From Inquilinus limosus DSM 16000 (GTDB lineage: Bacteria > Pseudomonadota > Alphaproteobacteria > DSM-16000 > Inquilinaceae): a DNA stretch of 64,000 nucleotides. Position numbers and translations under genes: made by a program. Of this stretch, positions 54,607 to 64,000 are shown in pieces. The DNA lies in the NCBI RefSeq assembly GCF_000423185.1, contig NZ_AUHM01000019.1, positions 62,001 to 126,000 of the forward strand. The letters run 5' to 3'. The notes beneath the pieces are model-generated. The model made no database searches, had not been told where the DNA came from, and saw only the letters and a list, made by a program, of their open reading frames with translations. Each line of letters begins with the position of its first letter. The stretch's first letter is position 1.

Positions 54607-55356
54607 TCAGGCCGTGAGCCGCGCCATGACCTCGTCCGGGATCTCGTAATTGGCCGAGACCCGCTGCACGTCGTCGTTGTCCTCGAGCGTCTCCAGCAGC
54701 TTCAGCAGCGACGCCGCCTGCTCCTCGTTCAGCGCCACGGTGTTGAGCGGCCGCCAGACCAGGCCGGACGAATCCGGCGTGCCGAACTTCTCCTCCAGCG
54801 CGTCGCGCACGGCGGCGAAGCCTTCGACCGAGGTGGTGACGGTGTGGGTCTCGCCGTCGCTCTGCACGTCGTCGGCGCCCGCCTCCAGCGCCGCCTCGAA
54901 CATCGCGTCGGCATCGGCCGCCTTGGCCGGGAATACCAGCTCGCCGACCCGGTTGAACATGAAGCTGACCGAGTTGGTCTCGCCCAGCGACCCGCCGTGC
55001 TTGGTGAAGGTCGAGCGGACCTCGGCGGCGGTGCGGTTGCGGTTGTCGGTCAGCGCCTCGACGATGACGGCGATGCCGGCCGGGCCGTAGCCCTCGTACC
55101 GGATCTCCACATAGTCGCTGTCGTCGGCGCCGCCGGCGGCGCGCTTGATCGCCCGCTCGATGTTGTCCTTCGGCATGTTCTCCTTGCGCGCGGCCTGGAT
55201 GGCGGCGCGCAGGCGCGGATTCATCGCCGGATCGGGCAGGCCGAGCTTGGCCGAAACCGTGATCTCGCGCTGGAGCTTGGTGAAGATCTTGGCCCGCTTG
55301 GCGTCCTGGGCGCCTTTGCGGTGCATGATGTTCTTGAACTGTGAATGACCGGCCAT
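54607..55356 (-). CDS. yebC: YebC/PmpR family DNA-binding regulatory protein
   Basis: Protein of 249 residues starting with the family hallmark [49 protein letters not shown] and [31 protein letters not shown] follow. Members have been described as transcription regulators and more recently as helping ribosomes through poly-proline stretches. The very proline-rich TolA encoded nearby would be a natural client of the latter activity; that link is inference. Upstream of ruvC. Confidence 0.95.
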   Translation of the reverse strand: MAGHSQFKNIMHRKGAQDAKRAKIFTKLQREITVSAKLGLPDPAMNPRLRAAIQAARKENMPKDNIERAIKRAAGGADDSDYVEIRYEGYGPAGIAVIVEALTDNRNRTAAEVRSTFTKHGGSLGETNSVSFMFNRVGELVFPAKAADADAMFEAALEAGADDVQSDGETHTVTTSVEGFAAVRDALEEKFGTPDSSGLVWRPLNTVALNEEQAASLLKLLETLEDNDDVQRVSANYEIPDEVMARLTA

Positions 55357-55573
55357 GGGGCTGCGCCTGACTGACTTTGGAAACTCGCGGCGGGAGACAT
55401 ATGCGGCCGGCCCGGCGACGGCAAGCGCCACCGCACGGTCACCCGTGCCGCGTTAGGCCCAGACTATGGCGGTTTTGTGGCCCGCAGGGAAGACTCGACG
55501 AATTTTCGCACGAGCAAGATTCTATTACGACGCAATCAGATAGCTGCGATCCTGCAGAAACAGGATGAATAGA

Positions 55574-56413
55574 TTAGCTTGCCGCCTCGGCCGGGGCGAA
55601 GCCGCTCGGCCAGGCCGGCGCCAGGCGGCCGCCGACGCGCAGCGGCTCGACCCGCCGGGCGAGTCCCGTGGCCTCGTCGGTCTCCAGCACCAAGCCGCAG
55701 ATCGTCGGCTGGCCTTCGGCCGGGGTCAGCCGCTCGGTCGGCATCTTGCGGACGAAGCGGGCGATCGCCGGCTCCTTCACCATGCCGATGACGCTGTCGT
55801 AGTCGCCGCACATGCCGGCATCGGTCTGGTAGGCGGTGCCGCCGGGCAGGATCTGCAGATCCGCGGTCGGGATATGGGTGTGGGTGCCGACCACCAGCGT
55901 CGCGCGGCCGTCGAGATGGTGGCCCATCGCCATCTTCTCGCTCGACGCCTCGCCGTGGAAATCGACGATGATGGCGTCGGCCATGCCCGGCATGGCGGTG
56001 TCGGCCAGCAGCTTGTCGGCGGCGGCGAAGGGGTCGTCGAGCGCGTCCATGAACAGCCGCGCCATCAGGTTGATCACCAGCACTTGGCGGCCGCCGCGGG
56101 CCGGCAGCAGGGTCGCCCCCCGCCCCGGCGTGCCGGCCGGATAGTTGGCCGGGCGCACCATCCGCGGATCGCGGTCGATGGCGCCCAGCAGCTCGCGCTG
56201 GTCCCAGACATGGTTGCCGGTGGTCAGGCAGTCGACCCCGGCATCGTAGAACTCCTCGGCGATCTTCGGGGTGATGCCGAAGCCGCCGGCCGAGTTCTCG
56301 CCGTTGACCACCACGAAATCGAGGTCGAGGCGCTGCCGCAGCCGCGGCAGCTGCGCTATCACCGCGGTGCGGGCCGCGCGGCCGACGACATCCCCGAGGA
56401 ACAAAATGCGCAT
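55574..56413 (-). CDS. YmdB-like metallophosphoesterase (TIGR00282 family)
   Basis: Binuclear-metal phosphodiesterase of 279 residues. The metal-binding motifs are FLGDVVGRAAR at 4-14 (Asp8), VVNGENSAGG near 36, LTTGNHVWDQ near 64, and later IIVDFHGEASSEK and VGTHTHIPTADL. The Bacillus homologue YmdB hydrolyses cyclic nucleotides and affects mRNA decay and biofilms, and the role here is inferred from that family. It follows the folate cyclo-ligase gene by 18 bases. The 217-base gap after it holds nothing recognised. Confidence 0.92.
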   Translation of the reverse strand: MRILFLGDVVGRAARTAVIAQLPRLRQRLDLDFVVVNGENSAGGFGITPKIAEEFYDAGVDCLTTGNHVWDQRELLGAIDRDPRMVRPANYPAGTPGRGATLLPARGGRQVLVINLMARLFMDALDDPFAAADKLLADTAMPGMADAIIVDFHGEASSEKMAMGHHLDGRATLVVGTHTHIPTADLQILPGGTAYQTDAGMCGDYDSVIGMVKEPAIARFVRKMPTERLTPAEGQPTICGLVLETDEATGLARRVEPLRVGGRLAPAWPSGFAPAEAAS

Positions 56414-56431
56414 CCGAAATCCGTACTCGTC

Positions 56432-57022
56432 CTAACGCTCGATGCGGATCGCCTCGCGATCCGTCACGATCCAATCCAAAGCCTCGTCGTGCAAGCCGAC
56501 CGGCACCGCCGTGACCTCCTGCCCGGCGTAGCCGACGCCGACCGCCACTACGGGCCGTTCCGCCCGCAGCTTCGCGAGCGTGCGGTCGTAGAAGCCGGCG
56601 CCGTAGCCCATGCGGAAGCCCTTGCGGTCGAAGCCGAGCAGCGGCACGAACAGCAGGTCCGGCACCCATTCCGGCGCCGAGGGCGCGGGCACCGATACGC
56701 CGAACACGCCGGGAACGAGCTGCGTTCCGGGGGTCCAGTCGCGGAAGATCAGCGGCTGCCCCTTGCCCTGCACCACCGGCACGCAGGCGGCGTGGCCGCG
56801 ATCGATCGCGGCGGCCAGGAGCGGGAGGGGGTCGAGCTCGTCCTCGATCGGCAGATAGCCGCTGACCACGCCGCCGCGAGGCAAGGCAATCGCCTCGAGC
56901 GCGATGTCGCGCAATCGCTCGCCCGCGCCGGCGCCGTGCTCTCGGTGATAGGCGGCACGCCGTTCCCGCGCGGCGGCCCGGAACGCCTTCTTGGCGTCGC
57001 GCAGCTCGGTCCCGTCAGGCAT
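56432..57022 (-). CDS. 5-formyltetrahydrofolate cyclo-ligase family protein
   Basis: ATP-dependent enzyme of 196 residues that converts 5-formyl-THF to 5,10-methenyl-THF (also called FthC/YgfA). Features are KKAFRAAARERRAAYH at the N-terminus, VVSGYLPIEDELDPLPLL, PDLLFVPLLGFDRKGFRMGYGAGFYDRTL, which holds the ATP/Mg-binding loop, and VGVGYAGQEV. It lies directly downstream of the 6S RNA, a linkage widespread in proteobacteria. No purine-rich ribosome-binding site precedes the ATG, because the region there is pyrimidine-rich 6S 3' tail. Confidence 0.95.
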   Translation of the reverse strand: MPDGTELRDAKKAFRAAARERRAAYHREHGAGAGERLRDIALEAIALPRGGVVSGYLPIEDELDPLPLLAAAIDRGHAACVPVVQGKGQPLIFRDWTPGTQLVPGVFGVSVPAPSAPEWVPDLLFVPLLGFDRKGFRMGYGAGFYDRTLAKLRAERPVVAVGVGYAGQEVTAVPVGLHDEALDWIVTDREAIRIER

Positions 57023-57034
57023 GGCTGGAAGAGA

Positions 57035-57212
57035 AGGAAGTCGCAGCGGAGCCGCCTCGGCCGGTGGTCATGTTGTCTCCTCTTGGGCCCTGCAACAGCA
57101 GGTGGGCGCCGTGTGTCCGAGACCACGGTCCCGGCAGGGACAGCTCCCAAAGAGAAGCGCATCGGCCCCAGGGACAAAGCGACCTGTCGTACCGCGCAGC
57201 CCCGCTGGAGGA
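57035..57212 (-). ncRNA. ssrS: 6S RNA
   Basis: Regulatory RNA that binds the sigma-70 RNA polymerase holoenzyme by mimicking an open promoter. The placement between zapA and the cyclo-ligase gene is the standard proteobacterial location. A closing stem is readable on the minus strand. CAGCGGGGCTGC (57207-57196) pairs with GCGGCTCCGCTG (57055-57044) over twelve consecutive positions, two of them G-U. An internal stem CACCUGC-UGUU-GCAGG lies in the 3' half, as in other alphaproteobacterial 6S RNAs. The ends are approximate, and a pyrimidine-rich tail follows the closing stem. Confidence 0.85.
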
Positions 57213-57218
57213 ACAGAT

Positions 57219-57551
57219 TTAGGGTGTCTCGACCCGGGCTGCAATGGCCTCGATCCGATCCGCGAGTTTCTGCAGCCGCGCCGCCAGCTCCGGGTCCTCC
57301 AGCGGCGACGGCGCCGGGGCGGCCGCCGGCGCGCCCGGCACCTTGCCCTCGCGCAGGTCGAGCAGCTCGTCGCCCAGCATCAGCCCGACCATGACCATGA
57401 GATGCATGTCGGTCGCCGAGCGCACCGATCCCTGGATCTCGCGAATCCGCTCCGCCAGGAAGGCGGCGACCTCGCGGACGCGCCCTTCCTGCCCGTCCTC
57501 GCAGGCGATCGGATACACGCGGTTGTTCAGAGTGATTTCGACCCGGGCCAC
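57219..57551 (-). CDS. zapA: Cell division protein ZapA
   Basis: Protein of 110 residues that cross-links FtsZ filaments. The N-terminal ZapA core is VEITLNNRVYPIACEDGQEGRVREVAAFL, with DMHLMVMVGLMLGDELLDLRE, then an Ala/Pro linker and a short C-terminal coiled coil (LAARLQKLADRIEAIAARV). It starts with GTG at 57551, four bases after the small coiled-coil gene, and is followed by the 6S RNA. Confidence 0.94.
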   Translation of the reverse strand: MARVEITLNNRVYPIACEDGQEGRVREVAAFLAERIREIQGSVRSATDMHLMVMVGLMLGDELLDLREGKVPGAPAAAPAPSPLEDPELAARLQKLADRIEAIAARVETP

Positions 57552-57555
57552 GGCG

Positions 57556-57786
57556 CTACTTTTCCAAAAGGGTCTCGATGCGCTGGATCACCTGGTTGAC
57601 CCGCGCCGCCACCGTCGCCGTGTCCTCGCGCAGCTCGGTCTCGATCTCGGTCATCGCCTGCGTGCGCACGCGGTCCGCGATCTCGTCGATCTGCTTCTGG
57701 CGACGCTCCGCCTGGGCCGCGACGGCGGCGTCCAGGCGCTCCAGGGCGCGTTCCAGGCGGTCCAGCTCGGCGGCCAACCCGCTCAT
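57556..57786 (-). CDS. Small coiled-coil protein (DUF4164-like)
   Basis: A 76-residue, almost wholly helical protein with heptad pattern (LAAELDRLERALERLDAAVAAQ...VNQVIQRIETLLEK). In alphaproteobacteria a DUF4164-type coiled-coil gene commonly precedes zapA, and this one is four bases upstream of it, so a cell-division or ZapB-like role is plausible but unproven. Codon use and strand fit the neighbouring genes. Confidence 0.82.
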   Translation of the reverse strand: MSGLAAELDRLERALERLDAAVAAQAERRQKQIDEIADRVRTQAMTEIETELREDTATVAARVNQVIQRIETLLEK

Positions 57787-57822
57787 CGGCGGGACTCCAG
57801 ATCCAGCGTCATCCGGGTGAAA

Positions 57823-58920
57823 CTATGCGCCGCTCCGGTCTGCGTCAACGGAAGCATCGGGACGAGCCTCGGGCACGGCCACCCCGACGGTGCCGGCGAA
57901 GGCGACCAGCCGTTCCCAGGTGCGGCGGTCGAGCGGCACGCCGAGCGCCGCGCGCTCGAGCGCCTCGCGCTTCTCCGGGTCGCCCGGCGCCATCACCTCC
58001 TGCCCCGGCTGGGCCGGCTGCGCCCGCAGATCGGCGAGAATCGCCCCGATCGACGACTCGAAGCCCGTCGCGGCGAAGGCCTGCGGCTTCAGCAGCAGGA
58101 AGAAGTGCCCGATGGAGACCGGCTTGCCCGGCCCCGTGAACTTGCCCATGCGCAGGCCGTGCGGCATGCCGGTCAGGGCCGCGCACAGGATCTCGACCAT
58201 CATCGCGAGGCCGGCGCCCTTGTAGCCGTAGCCGAGGCCGCCGACCGGAATCAGGCCGGTGGCGACATGCGGGTCGGTGGTGGCGATTCCGTCGGGGCCG
58301 ACCGCGACCTCCGGCGGCAGCGGCGTGCCGGTGTCGCGGCGCAGATGCACGCGGTTGAGCGGGACGGCGCTGGTCGCCATGTCGAGCAGCACCGGCTCCT
58401 CGCCCGGCGCCGGGGCGGCGAAGCTGACCGGGTTGGTACCGTAGAAGGGCTTCACCCCGCCATGCGGCACCACCAGCGCATCGGCATGGGTGCAGCCGAA
58501 GGCGACGAAGCCGCGCTTCGCCGCCGCCAGGGTGTAGACGCCGGTGGCGCCGTGATGGGCCGAGCGGGTGACGACGGCTGCGGCCAGGCCCGTCTCCTCC
58601 GCCACCCGCGCCGCCTCCTCGACGGCGCGGTAGCTGGCGAGATGGCCGAGGCCGCCATCGGCGTCGACGACGACGCAGGCCGGCGCGGTGCGCGTCGCGG
58701 TCACCGCCGGGGTCGGGTTGACCCGCCGGTTCTCGAGCTGGTCGAGGTAGAACGGCACCAGCCGCACGCCATGGGTGTCGACGCCGCGGGCCGAGGCGTC
58801 GGTCATCGCCCGCGCCGTCGCCGCCGCGCTGTCCGCAGACATTCCGGCGCCGCGCAGCAGCGCCGCCGCGAAGTCTTCCAGCACCGCCCGCTGCAGGCGC
58901 ACGCCCTCGAACCGTTCCAT
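57823..58920 (-). CDS. Ldh family (malate/L-sulfolactate-type) oxidoreductase
   Basis: NAD(P)-dependent dehydrogenase of 365 residues of the LDH2/MDH2 family, unrelated to classical malate dehydrogenase. Seen are DASARGVDTHGVRLVPFYLDQLE, the catalytic-His region VVTRSAHHGATGVYTLAAAK, VKPFYGTNPVSFAAPAPGEEPVLLDMATS and LGYGYKGAGLAMMVEIL. Members act on malate, ureidoglycolate, sulfolactate or imino acids. The substrate here is not determinable. It is convergent with nothing and sits upstream of the DUF4164-zapA group by 37 bases, probably as a separate unit. Confidence 0.9.
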   Translation of the reverse strand: MERFEGVRLQRAVLEDFAAALLRGAGMSADSAAATARAMTDASARGVDTHGVRLVPFYLDQLENRRVNPTPAVTATRTAPACVVVDADGGLGHLASYRAVEEAARVAEETGLAAAVVTRSAHHGATGVYTLAAAKRGFVAFGCTHADALVVPHGGVKPFYGTNPVSFAAPAPGEEPVLLDMATSAVPLNRVHLRRDTGTPLPPEVAVGPDGIATTDPHVATGLIPVGGLGYGYKGAGLAMMVEILCAALTGMPHGLRMGKFTGPGKPVSIGHFFLLLKPQAFAATGFESSIGAILADLRAQPAQPGQEVMAPGDPEKREALERAALGVPLDRRTWERLVAFAGTVGVAVPEARPDASVDADRSGA

Positions 58921-59004
58921 CCCGTCTCTCCGAATCCCTCTCGGCCGTCGCCCTGGCCGTTTTGTCCGACCTGTCTAGCGCACAGCCGAGAGGGGCTCCA
59001 GACC

Positions 59005-61028
59005 TTATCGGGACGAGGCGATATGCCCCTGGTAGCGCAGGCCGTAGCCGAAGGGGTACAGCGGCGCCCGGCTGTCATAGGGCGCGTCCGACGCCTGGGC
59101 CAGGACGGCGGCCATCGAGGACGGCAGCTCGAACGGCAGGCGGCCGCGCGGCCGGGCCTTGCCCTGCAGCACGTCCAGCAGCGCGTCGTCGGTGATCCCG
59201 AAATTGCCGATCAACGCGGCGGCGCGGCTGCTGACATTGGTCAGCACCGCCGGCCGGTCGAGATAGACGGTGACCACCGTCGGCGCCACGGCCGAGGCGC
59301 GCTTGATCGCCTCGTAATCCGGGTCGCCGTCGCGGAAGTCCAGCCGCCCCTCGTGCTGCCGGCTGCCGAAGGTGTAGTTCGGGTGCAGGATCTCGTAGGG
59401 CGCCGCCGTCCGCACCAGCGCGAAATCGGCCTGGGCCGGGTCGTCGACCACGGTGAAGCCCCGGGCCTTGACCGTCGCCGCATCCACATTGTGCAGCCAG
59501 ACCCGCTTCAGCGACGGGTTCAGCGGCAGCATCGGCCGGCCGCGGCCGGCGCCGCGCGCCGCCACCGGCTTGTTCTCGAGAAGCACCAGCGAGGCCTGCT
59601 GGGCTGCCCTCCCCTCCGCGACGAAGCGGGCATTGCCGGCGATGCGGCCGGCCGCCGCCTCGTCGACATAGGGGTTCTCGAACAGGCCGAGCGCGAATTT
59701 CTGCTCCAGGATCCGGACCACCGACTGGTCGATCCGGCGCTCGCTCACCTGGCCGGCATGAACCGCCTGCACGATCGGCGCCGGGTCGTCGCTGGTGCCG
59801 CCGAACTGGTCGATGCCGGCGTCGATCGCCTTGACGAAGCGCTGCTGGACCGTGGCCTGCTCCATCCCCAGGGCGTGCCGAAGCCGGCGAAGCCCGGCGC
59901 CTGCCCCTCCGGCCAGCCGTCGCGGCAGTTGGCGTCGCAGTCCTGGGTGATGGCCCAGTCGCTGAGGACCAGCCCGTCGAAGCCGAAGCGGCCGCGCAGC
60001 AGGTCGGTCAGGAGCTGCTTGCTGAAGCCGGCGCCGACCCGCTCCAGCGGCCGGCCGAACAGGGTCAGGCCCGCGGGCGGCACCGAATAGGTCGGCATCA
60101 CCCCGGCCACATTCGCGGCGAAGGCGCCGCGGAAGGCGCGGACATGGTCCTGGAAGCGGCCGGCCGGGAAGGTCAGGTCCTGGCCGTAGTGGTTGTGGCC
60201 GTCGAAGCCGTCGACCGCGGCGCCGTAGCCGACCCAGTGCTTGACCACGGCGACGACGCTGCCGCGGTTCAGGCCGCGCTCGCCGTTCTGGAAGCCGGCG
60301 ACATAGGCCTCGACCAGGCGGCTCGCCAGATCCGGGTCCTCGCCGAAGGTGCCGTTGATGCGCGGCCAGCGCGGCTCGGTGGACAGGTCGGCCTGCGGCG
60401 ACAGGGTCATGCGCAGGCCGATCGCCTCGTATTCCTGCCGGGCGATGTCGCCGAAGCGGCGCACCAGCCGGGGGTCGCCGATCGCCGCCAGCCCCGTCGT
60501 CTCCGGCCATTGCGAGAAGGCCCTGTTCTCGACGCTGGCGCCGGGGACGTACTGGAAATGATTGCGGGGATCGGAGCTGAGCATCACCGGGATGCCCAGC
60601 CGGGTCTGCTCGGCGATCTCCTGCGCCTCGTTGGCGGCCCTGGCCTGCGCCTCCGCCGTGCCGGACAGGCGGCTGATCATGGCGCCGGCATGCCGGCCCG
60701 CGAGCAGCGACGACAGCGAGTCCGCGGTCCAGCCGTCGCCGGTGGCGGTCGAGGCCGGCGTGGCGTGCAGCATCTGGCCGGCCTTCTCCTCCAGCGTCAT
60801 GCGCCGGACCAGGTCCCGGGCCCGCACCGCCGGCGGCAGGCGCCGGTCCTCATAGGGGTCCAGCCGGCCGTTGCGGTTCAGGTCCTTGTATTGGAAACCG
60901 CGCTCCGTCAGCACCGGCGCCGAGCGCGCGGCCAGGCCGGGCGTCGCATCGGCAAAGGCCGGGCCGCAGGCCAGCCATCCGCCCAGGCCGATGGCGGCCG
61001 CGGCGGACCAGAAACGAGACCTACGCAT
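59005..61028 (-). pseudogene. GH3 family beta-glycosidase, broken by a frameshift
   Basis: Two overlapping frames together make one glycoside hydrolase family 3 enzyme of about 675 residues. The N-terminal part (59745-61028) has a signal peptide (WSAAAAIGLGGWLACGPAFA), MTLEEKAGQMLHATPAS, KHWVGYG and the nucleophile Asp in FDGLVLSDWAI. The C-terminal part continues in another frame from GMEQATVQQRFVKAIDAGIDQFGG to PLYPFGYGLRY at 59005. The frames join at a run of four G (minus strand, 59866-59869): one extra G would restore GTPWGMEQ. It may be a real inactivating mutation or a sequencing error. GGAGGAGGGGAGG precedes the ATG. Substrate is probably a beta-glucoside or xyloside oligomer. Confidence 0.88.
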
Positions 61029-61383
61029 TGTCCTCCCCTCCTCCGATATCTTTGCTCGCTATAGAGCGATTCCACGTTTCATCAATTCAAATCCGCGACC
61101 GAGAATGTTTATGCAGAGAGATTCCGAGATTTCGATTTGAATTCTCTAAAACTTTACGATTTCAAGCCGATGAGGCTGGTTATCGGTCGTGGGTTTACCG
61201 GGGTAGTCCGCGTCGCCAATGTCCGACCTTTCCGCCGGCATTTTCGGCCCGAAATGGGCATTTGGTGGCATTGACGCGGGGCGACCGGGGCTGCATGGTG
61301 CCGCCCGCCCCGACGAGCACCTGCCTTGACGAGAGACCGGGCGGGCCATCGTCGGATCCCCGTGCCCGCAACGGATCGATGCC
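61029..61383. other. Divergent intergenic region between GH3 and transketolase genes
   Basis: A 355-base gap without a plausible protein. The part near the GH3 start (about 61050-61180) is AT-rich, with a small hairpin TCGCT-ATAG-AGCGA and an imperfect inverted repeat AGAGATTC...GAATTCTCT. Promoters for both genes are expected here, but no clear hexamer pair could be fixed. Confidence 0.5.
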
Positions 61384-63375
61384 ATGAGCGACAGCCCCCG
61401 GACCGTGACCCACTCAGACATGGCGAACGCCATCCGCTTCCTGTCCATGGATGCGGTCGAGGCGGTGAAGAGCGGCCATCCCGGCATGCCGATGGGCATG
61501 GCCGACGTCGCCACGGTGCTGTTCAGCCGCTATCTGAAGTTCGACGCCGCCGCCCCGACCTGGGCCGACCGCGACCGCTTCATCCTGTCCGGCGGCCACG
61601 GCTCGATGCTGCTGTACTCGCTGATGTACCTGACCGGGAACAGCAAGATCACACTCGACGAGATCAAGCGGTTCCGCCAGCTGGGCAGCCACACCGCGGG
61701 CCATCCCGAGGTCGATCACGAGGCCGGGATCGAGACCACGACCGGGCCGCTGGGCCAGGGGCTGGGCAACGCCGTCGGCTTCGCGCTGGCCGAGCGCATC
61801 CTCAACGCCCGCTTCGGCGACGACCTGGTCAACCACCACACCTGGGTCACCTGCGGTGACGGGGACCTCGAGGAAGGGATCAGCCACGAGGCCTGCTCGC
61901 TGGCCGGGCACCTGAAGCTCGGCCGGCTGATCGTGTTCTACGACGACAACAGCATCACGATCGACGGCCCGACCAAGCTGTCCTTCAGCGACGACACCCA
62001 GAAGCGCTTCGAGGCCTATGGCTGGCACGTCCAGCGCATCGACGGCCACGACACCGAGGCGATCGCCGCCGCCATCGACGCGGCGCTGGCGGACCAGCGG
62101 CCGAGCCTGATCGCCTGCAAGACCATCATCGGCTGGGGCGCCCCGAACAAGCAGGGCACCAGCGCCACCCACGGCTCGCCCCTCGGCAAGGACGAGGTGG
62201 CGGCGGCCCGCGAGCATCTCGGCTGGACCTACCCGCCCTTCGAGGTGCCGGAGGCGACCCTGGCCGCCTGGCGCGAGATCGGCAAGCGCGGCGAGGCCGA
62301 GCGCCTGGCCTGGGACGCCCGCCTCTTGAAGACGCCGGCCGAGACCCGCGCCGCCTTCCGCCAGGCCATGACCGGCGCCCTGCCCTCCGGCCTCGACGGC
62401 ATCCTGGCCAAGTTCAAGGCCGAGACCTCGGAGGCCAAGCCGAGCCTGGCCACCCGCGTCGCCTCGGGCCAGGTACTGGAGCTGCTGGTGCCGGCGATCC
62501 CGGAGCTGATTGGTGGCTCGGCCGACCTGACGCCGTCGAACAACACCAAGACCAAGGTCTCGACCGACATCGAGCCCGGCAAGTACGACGGCCGCTATGT
62601 CCGCTACGGCGTGCGCGAGCACGGCATGGCGGCGGCGATGAACGGGCTGGCCCTGCATGGCGGCATCATCCCCTACGGCGCCACCTTCCTGACCTTCACC
62701 GACTACGCCCGCCCGTCGATCCGCCTGGCGGCGCTGATGCGCCAGCGCGTCGTCTTCGTCATGACCCATGACTCGATCGGCCTCGGCGAGGACGGCCCGA
62801 CCCACCAGCCGGTGGAGCATGTCGCGGCGCTGCGGGCGATCCCGCATCTCCTGGTGTTCCGCCCCTGCGACGCGGTCGAGACGGCGGAGGCCTGGCAGAT
62901 CGCGCTGGAGACCGAGGATGCCCCGTCGGTTCTGGCGCTGACCCGCCAGAACCTGCCGACGCTGCGCCGCAACGCCAACGCCGAGAACCTCTCGGCCAAG
63001 GGCGGCTACATCTTGGAGGAGGCGACCGGCACGCCGCGCGTGCTGCTGATCGCCACCGGCTCCGAGGTCGCGATCGCCAAGGAAGCGCGCGACGCGCTGG
63101 AGGCCGAAGGCATCGGCACCCGCCTCGTCTCCATGCCCTGCACGTCGCTGTTCGACCGCCAGCCGTCGGACTACCGCCGCCGGGTGCTGGGCCAGGGCGT
63201 GGTCCGCATCGCCGTGGAAGCGGGTGTGCGCCAGGGCTGGGATCACTATATCGGTCCGGAGGGCGCCTTCGTCGGCATGACCGGCTTCGGTGCCTCGGGC
63301 CCGTACGACCAGCTGTACAAGCATTTCGGGATCACGGCCGAGGCGGTCGTCGCCGCCGCCAAGGCCAAGCTGTAA
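61384..63375 (+). CDS. tkt: Transketolase
   Basis: Thiamine-diphosphate enzyme of 663 residues that transfers two-carbon units between sugar phosphates in the pentose phosphate pathway (or Calvin cycle). Motifs are [14 protein letters not shown] near 27-40, [17 protein letters not shown] near 115, and the ThDP motif [20 protein letters not shown] ending in [41 protein letters not shown] and [17 protein letters not shown] follow. The start ATG 61384 fits the family N-terminus, though a later ATG (MANAIRFLS) is possible. Followed by a GAPDH gene on the same strand, a common pairing in central carbon metabolism. Confidence 0.97.
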   Translation: MSDSPRTVTHSDMANAIRFLSMDAVEAVKSGHPGMPMGMADVATVLFSRYLKFDAAAPTWADRDRFILSGGHGSMLLYSLMYLTGNSKITLDEIKRFRQLGSHTAGHPEVDHEAGIETTTGPLGQGLGNAVGFALAERILNARFGDDLVNHHTWVTCGDGDLEEGISHEACSLAGHLKLGRLIVFYDDNSITIDGPTKLSFSDDTQKRFEAYGWHVQRIDGHDTEAIAAAIDAALADQRPSLIACKTIIGWGAPNKQGTSATHGSPLGKDEVAAAREHLGWTYPPFEVPEATLAAWREIGKRGEAERLAWDARLLKTPAETRAAFRQAMTGALPSGLDGILAKFKAETSEAKPSLATRVASGQVLELLVPAIPELIGGSADLTPSNNTKTKVSTDIEPGKYDGRYVRYGVREHGMAAAMNGLALHGGIIPYGATFLTFTDYARPSIRLAALMRQRVVFVMTHDSIGLGEDGPTHQPVEHVAALRAIPHLLVFRPCDAVETAEAWQIALETEDAPSVLALTRQNLPTLRRNANAENLSAKGGYILEEATGTPRVLLIATGSEVAIAKEARDALEAEGIGTRLVSMPCTSLFDRQPSDYRRRVLGQGVVRIAVEAGVRQGWDHYIGPEGAFVGMTGFGASGPYDQLYKHFGITAEAVVAAAKAKL

Positions 63376-63406
63376 CGCGGATACCGAGGACCGCCCCTTC
63401 CTGAGT

Positions 63407-63513
63407 TGTCATCGCCGGGCTTGACCCGGCGATCCAGGGGCCACCGAGAGCGGCTCTGGCCGCCCTGGATGCCCGGATCAATCCTCGGATCAAGTCCGAG
63501 GACGGGCATGACA
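63407..63513. repeat. Palindromic repeat between tkt and gap
   Basis: Left arm TGTCATCGCCGGGCTTGACC...GATCCAGGG (63407-63440) and right arm CCCTGGATGCCCGGATCA...GGGCATGACA (to 63513) are the same family as 2476-2553. The right arm has an extra hairpin (TCCTCGGATCAAGTCCGAGGA), as if a second half-unit had been inserted. Confidence 0.85.
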
Positions 63514-63577
63514 AGGAGGGGGACGGGTCGGTCCTTATAGGCTATCGGTACGAGATCATCGGATCGGAGAAGACGAC

Positions 63578-64000
63578 ATGGCCGTGAAAGTTGCCATCAA
63601 CGGGTTCGGGCGCATCGGGCGCCTGGTGCTGCGGGCGCTGATCGAATCCGGGCGCAAGGACATCGAGGTGGTCGCGATCAACGACCTCGCCGACGTCAAG
63701 ACCAACGCGCATCTGCTGAAATACGACAGCGTGCACGGCCGGGCGCCGTTCGAGGTCGGGGCCGAGGGCGACACGCTGCTCGTCAACGGCCGCGGCATCA
63801 AGGCGCTGCAGCAGCGCGACCCCACCCAGCTGCCCTGGGGCGATCTCGGCGTCGAGATCGCGCTCGAATGCTCCGGCATCTTCACCAAGCGCGACGACGC
63901 CGCCAAGCATCTGGCGGCCGGCGCCCAGAAGGTGCTGATCTCGGCCCCGGCGACCGACGAGGACCTGACCGTCGTCTACGGCGTCAACCACGACAAGCTG
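63578..64000 (+). CDS. gap: Glyceraldehyde-3-phosphate dehydrogenase, type I (3' end beyond the window)
   Basis: NAD-dependent glycolytic/gluconeogenic enzyme. The first 141 residues are seen and run off the window edge without a stop. The Rossmann start [20 protein letters not shown] is canonical. [22 protein letters not shown] follows with the NAD-binding Asp, then [45 protein letters not shown]. The catalytic Cys lies downstream of the window. GGAGAA precedes the ATG by about nine bases. It follows tkt on the same strand, and a phosphoglycerate kinase gene would be expected next. Confidence 0.95.
   Translation, partial: MAVKVAINGFGRIGRLVLRALIESGRKDIEVVAINDLADVKTNAHLLKYDSVHGRAPFEVGAEGDTLLVNGRGIKALQQRDPTQLPWGDLGVEIALECSGIFTKRDDAAKHLAAGAQKVLISAPATDEDLTVVYGVNHDKL

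Noticed and set aside
59005..61028. Two separate GH3-related genes
   Set aside because: Each half lacks what the other has, the frames overlap, and a single-base change joins them at a conserved stretch.

Overview
The window is GC-rich DNA from an alphaproteobacterium, most like Rhodospirillales of the Azospirillum/Inquilinus kind. The genus is a guess. The grounds are the block yebC-ruvCAB-ybgC-tolQRAB-pal-cpoB-tilS-ftsH-folP-glmM, a 6S RNA between a formyltetrahydrofolate cyclo-ligase gene and zapA, an aa3-like cytochrome oxidase set, and many short palindromic intergenic repeats. No transposase, integrase, phage gene, tRNA, rRNA or CRISPR array was seen.

Bases 1-12.7 kb are catabolism and efflux. 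They hold the end of a nucleoside hydrolase, an aldehyde dehydrogenase, an iron-type alcohol dehydrogenase, a short-chain dehydrogenase divergent from an AraC regulator, an RND adaptor and pump, an MlrC-type M81 protein and a cupin. From 13 to 18 kb come two secreted-type RTX calcium-binding proteins, a hisE-like gene and a LacI regulator whose upstream region carries two matching palindromes. From 18.1 to 26.5 kb come a stand-alone Lrp ligand-binding domain, a RocB-like M20 peptidase, a cytochrome oxidase cluster with two subunit III-like genes, a cytochrome c and a DUF2189 membrane protein. From 26.5 to 30.1 kb lies an EmrAB-type pump with a divergent TetR regulator. A third RTX protein (30.1-32.1 kb) faces away from a LacI-sugar ABC operon (32.3-36.9 kb).

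From 37.0 to 57.8 kb every gene is on the minus strand and most are housekeeping: serA and serC (serine synthesis), glmM (amino-sugar precursor), folP (folate), ftsH (membrane protease), tilS (tRNA-Ile modification), the Tol-Pal envelope machine, ybgC, ruvBAC (Holliday junction processing), yebC, a YmdB-like phosphodiesterase, a folate cyclo-ligase, 6S RNA, zapA and a small coiled-coil gene. The right end has an Ldh-family dehydrogenase, a GH3 glycosidase gene split by a frameshift, transketolase and the start of GAPDH.

The most unusual signals are in the repeats. A paired palindromic element lies in frame inside the folP coding region and adds about 46 residues. A 267-base nested inverted-repeat element fills the whole folP-glmM spacer, with the glmM ribosome-binding region in one arm. 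The three RTX proteins share modules and all end in DFVL, although no type I secretion machinery is present in the window.
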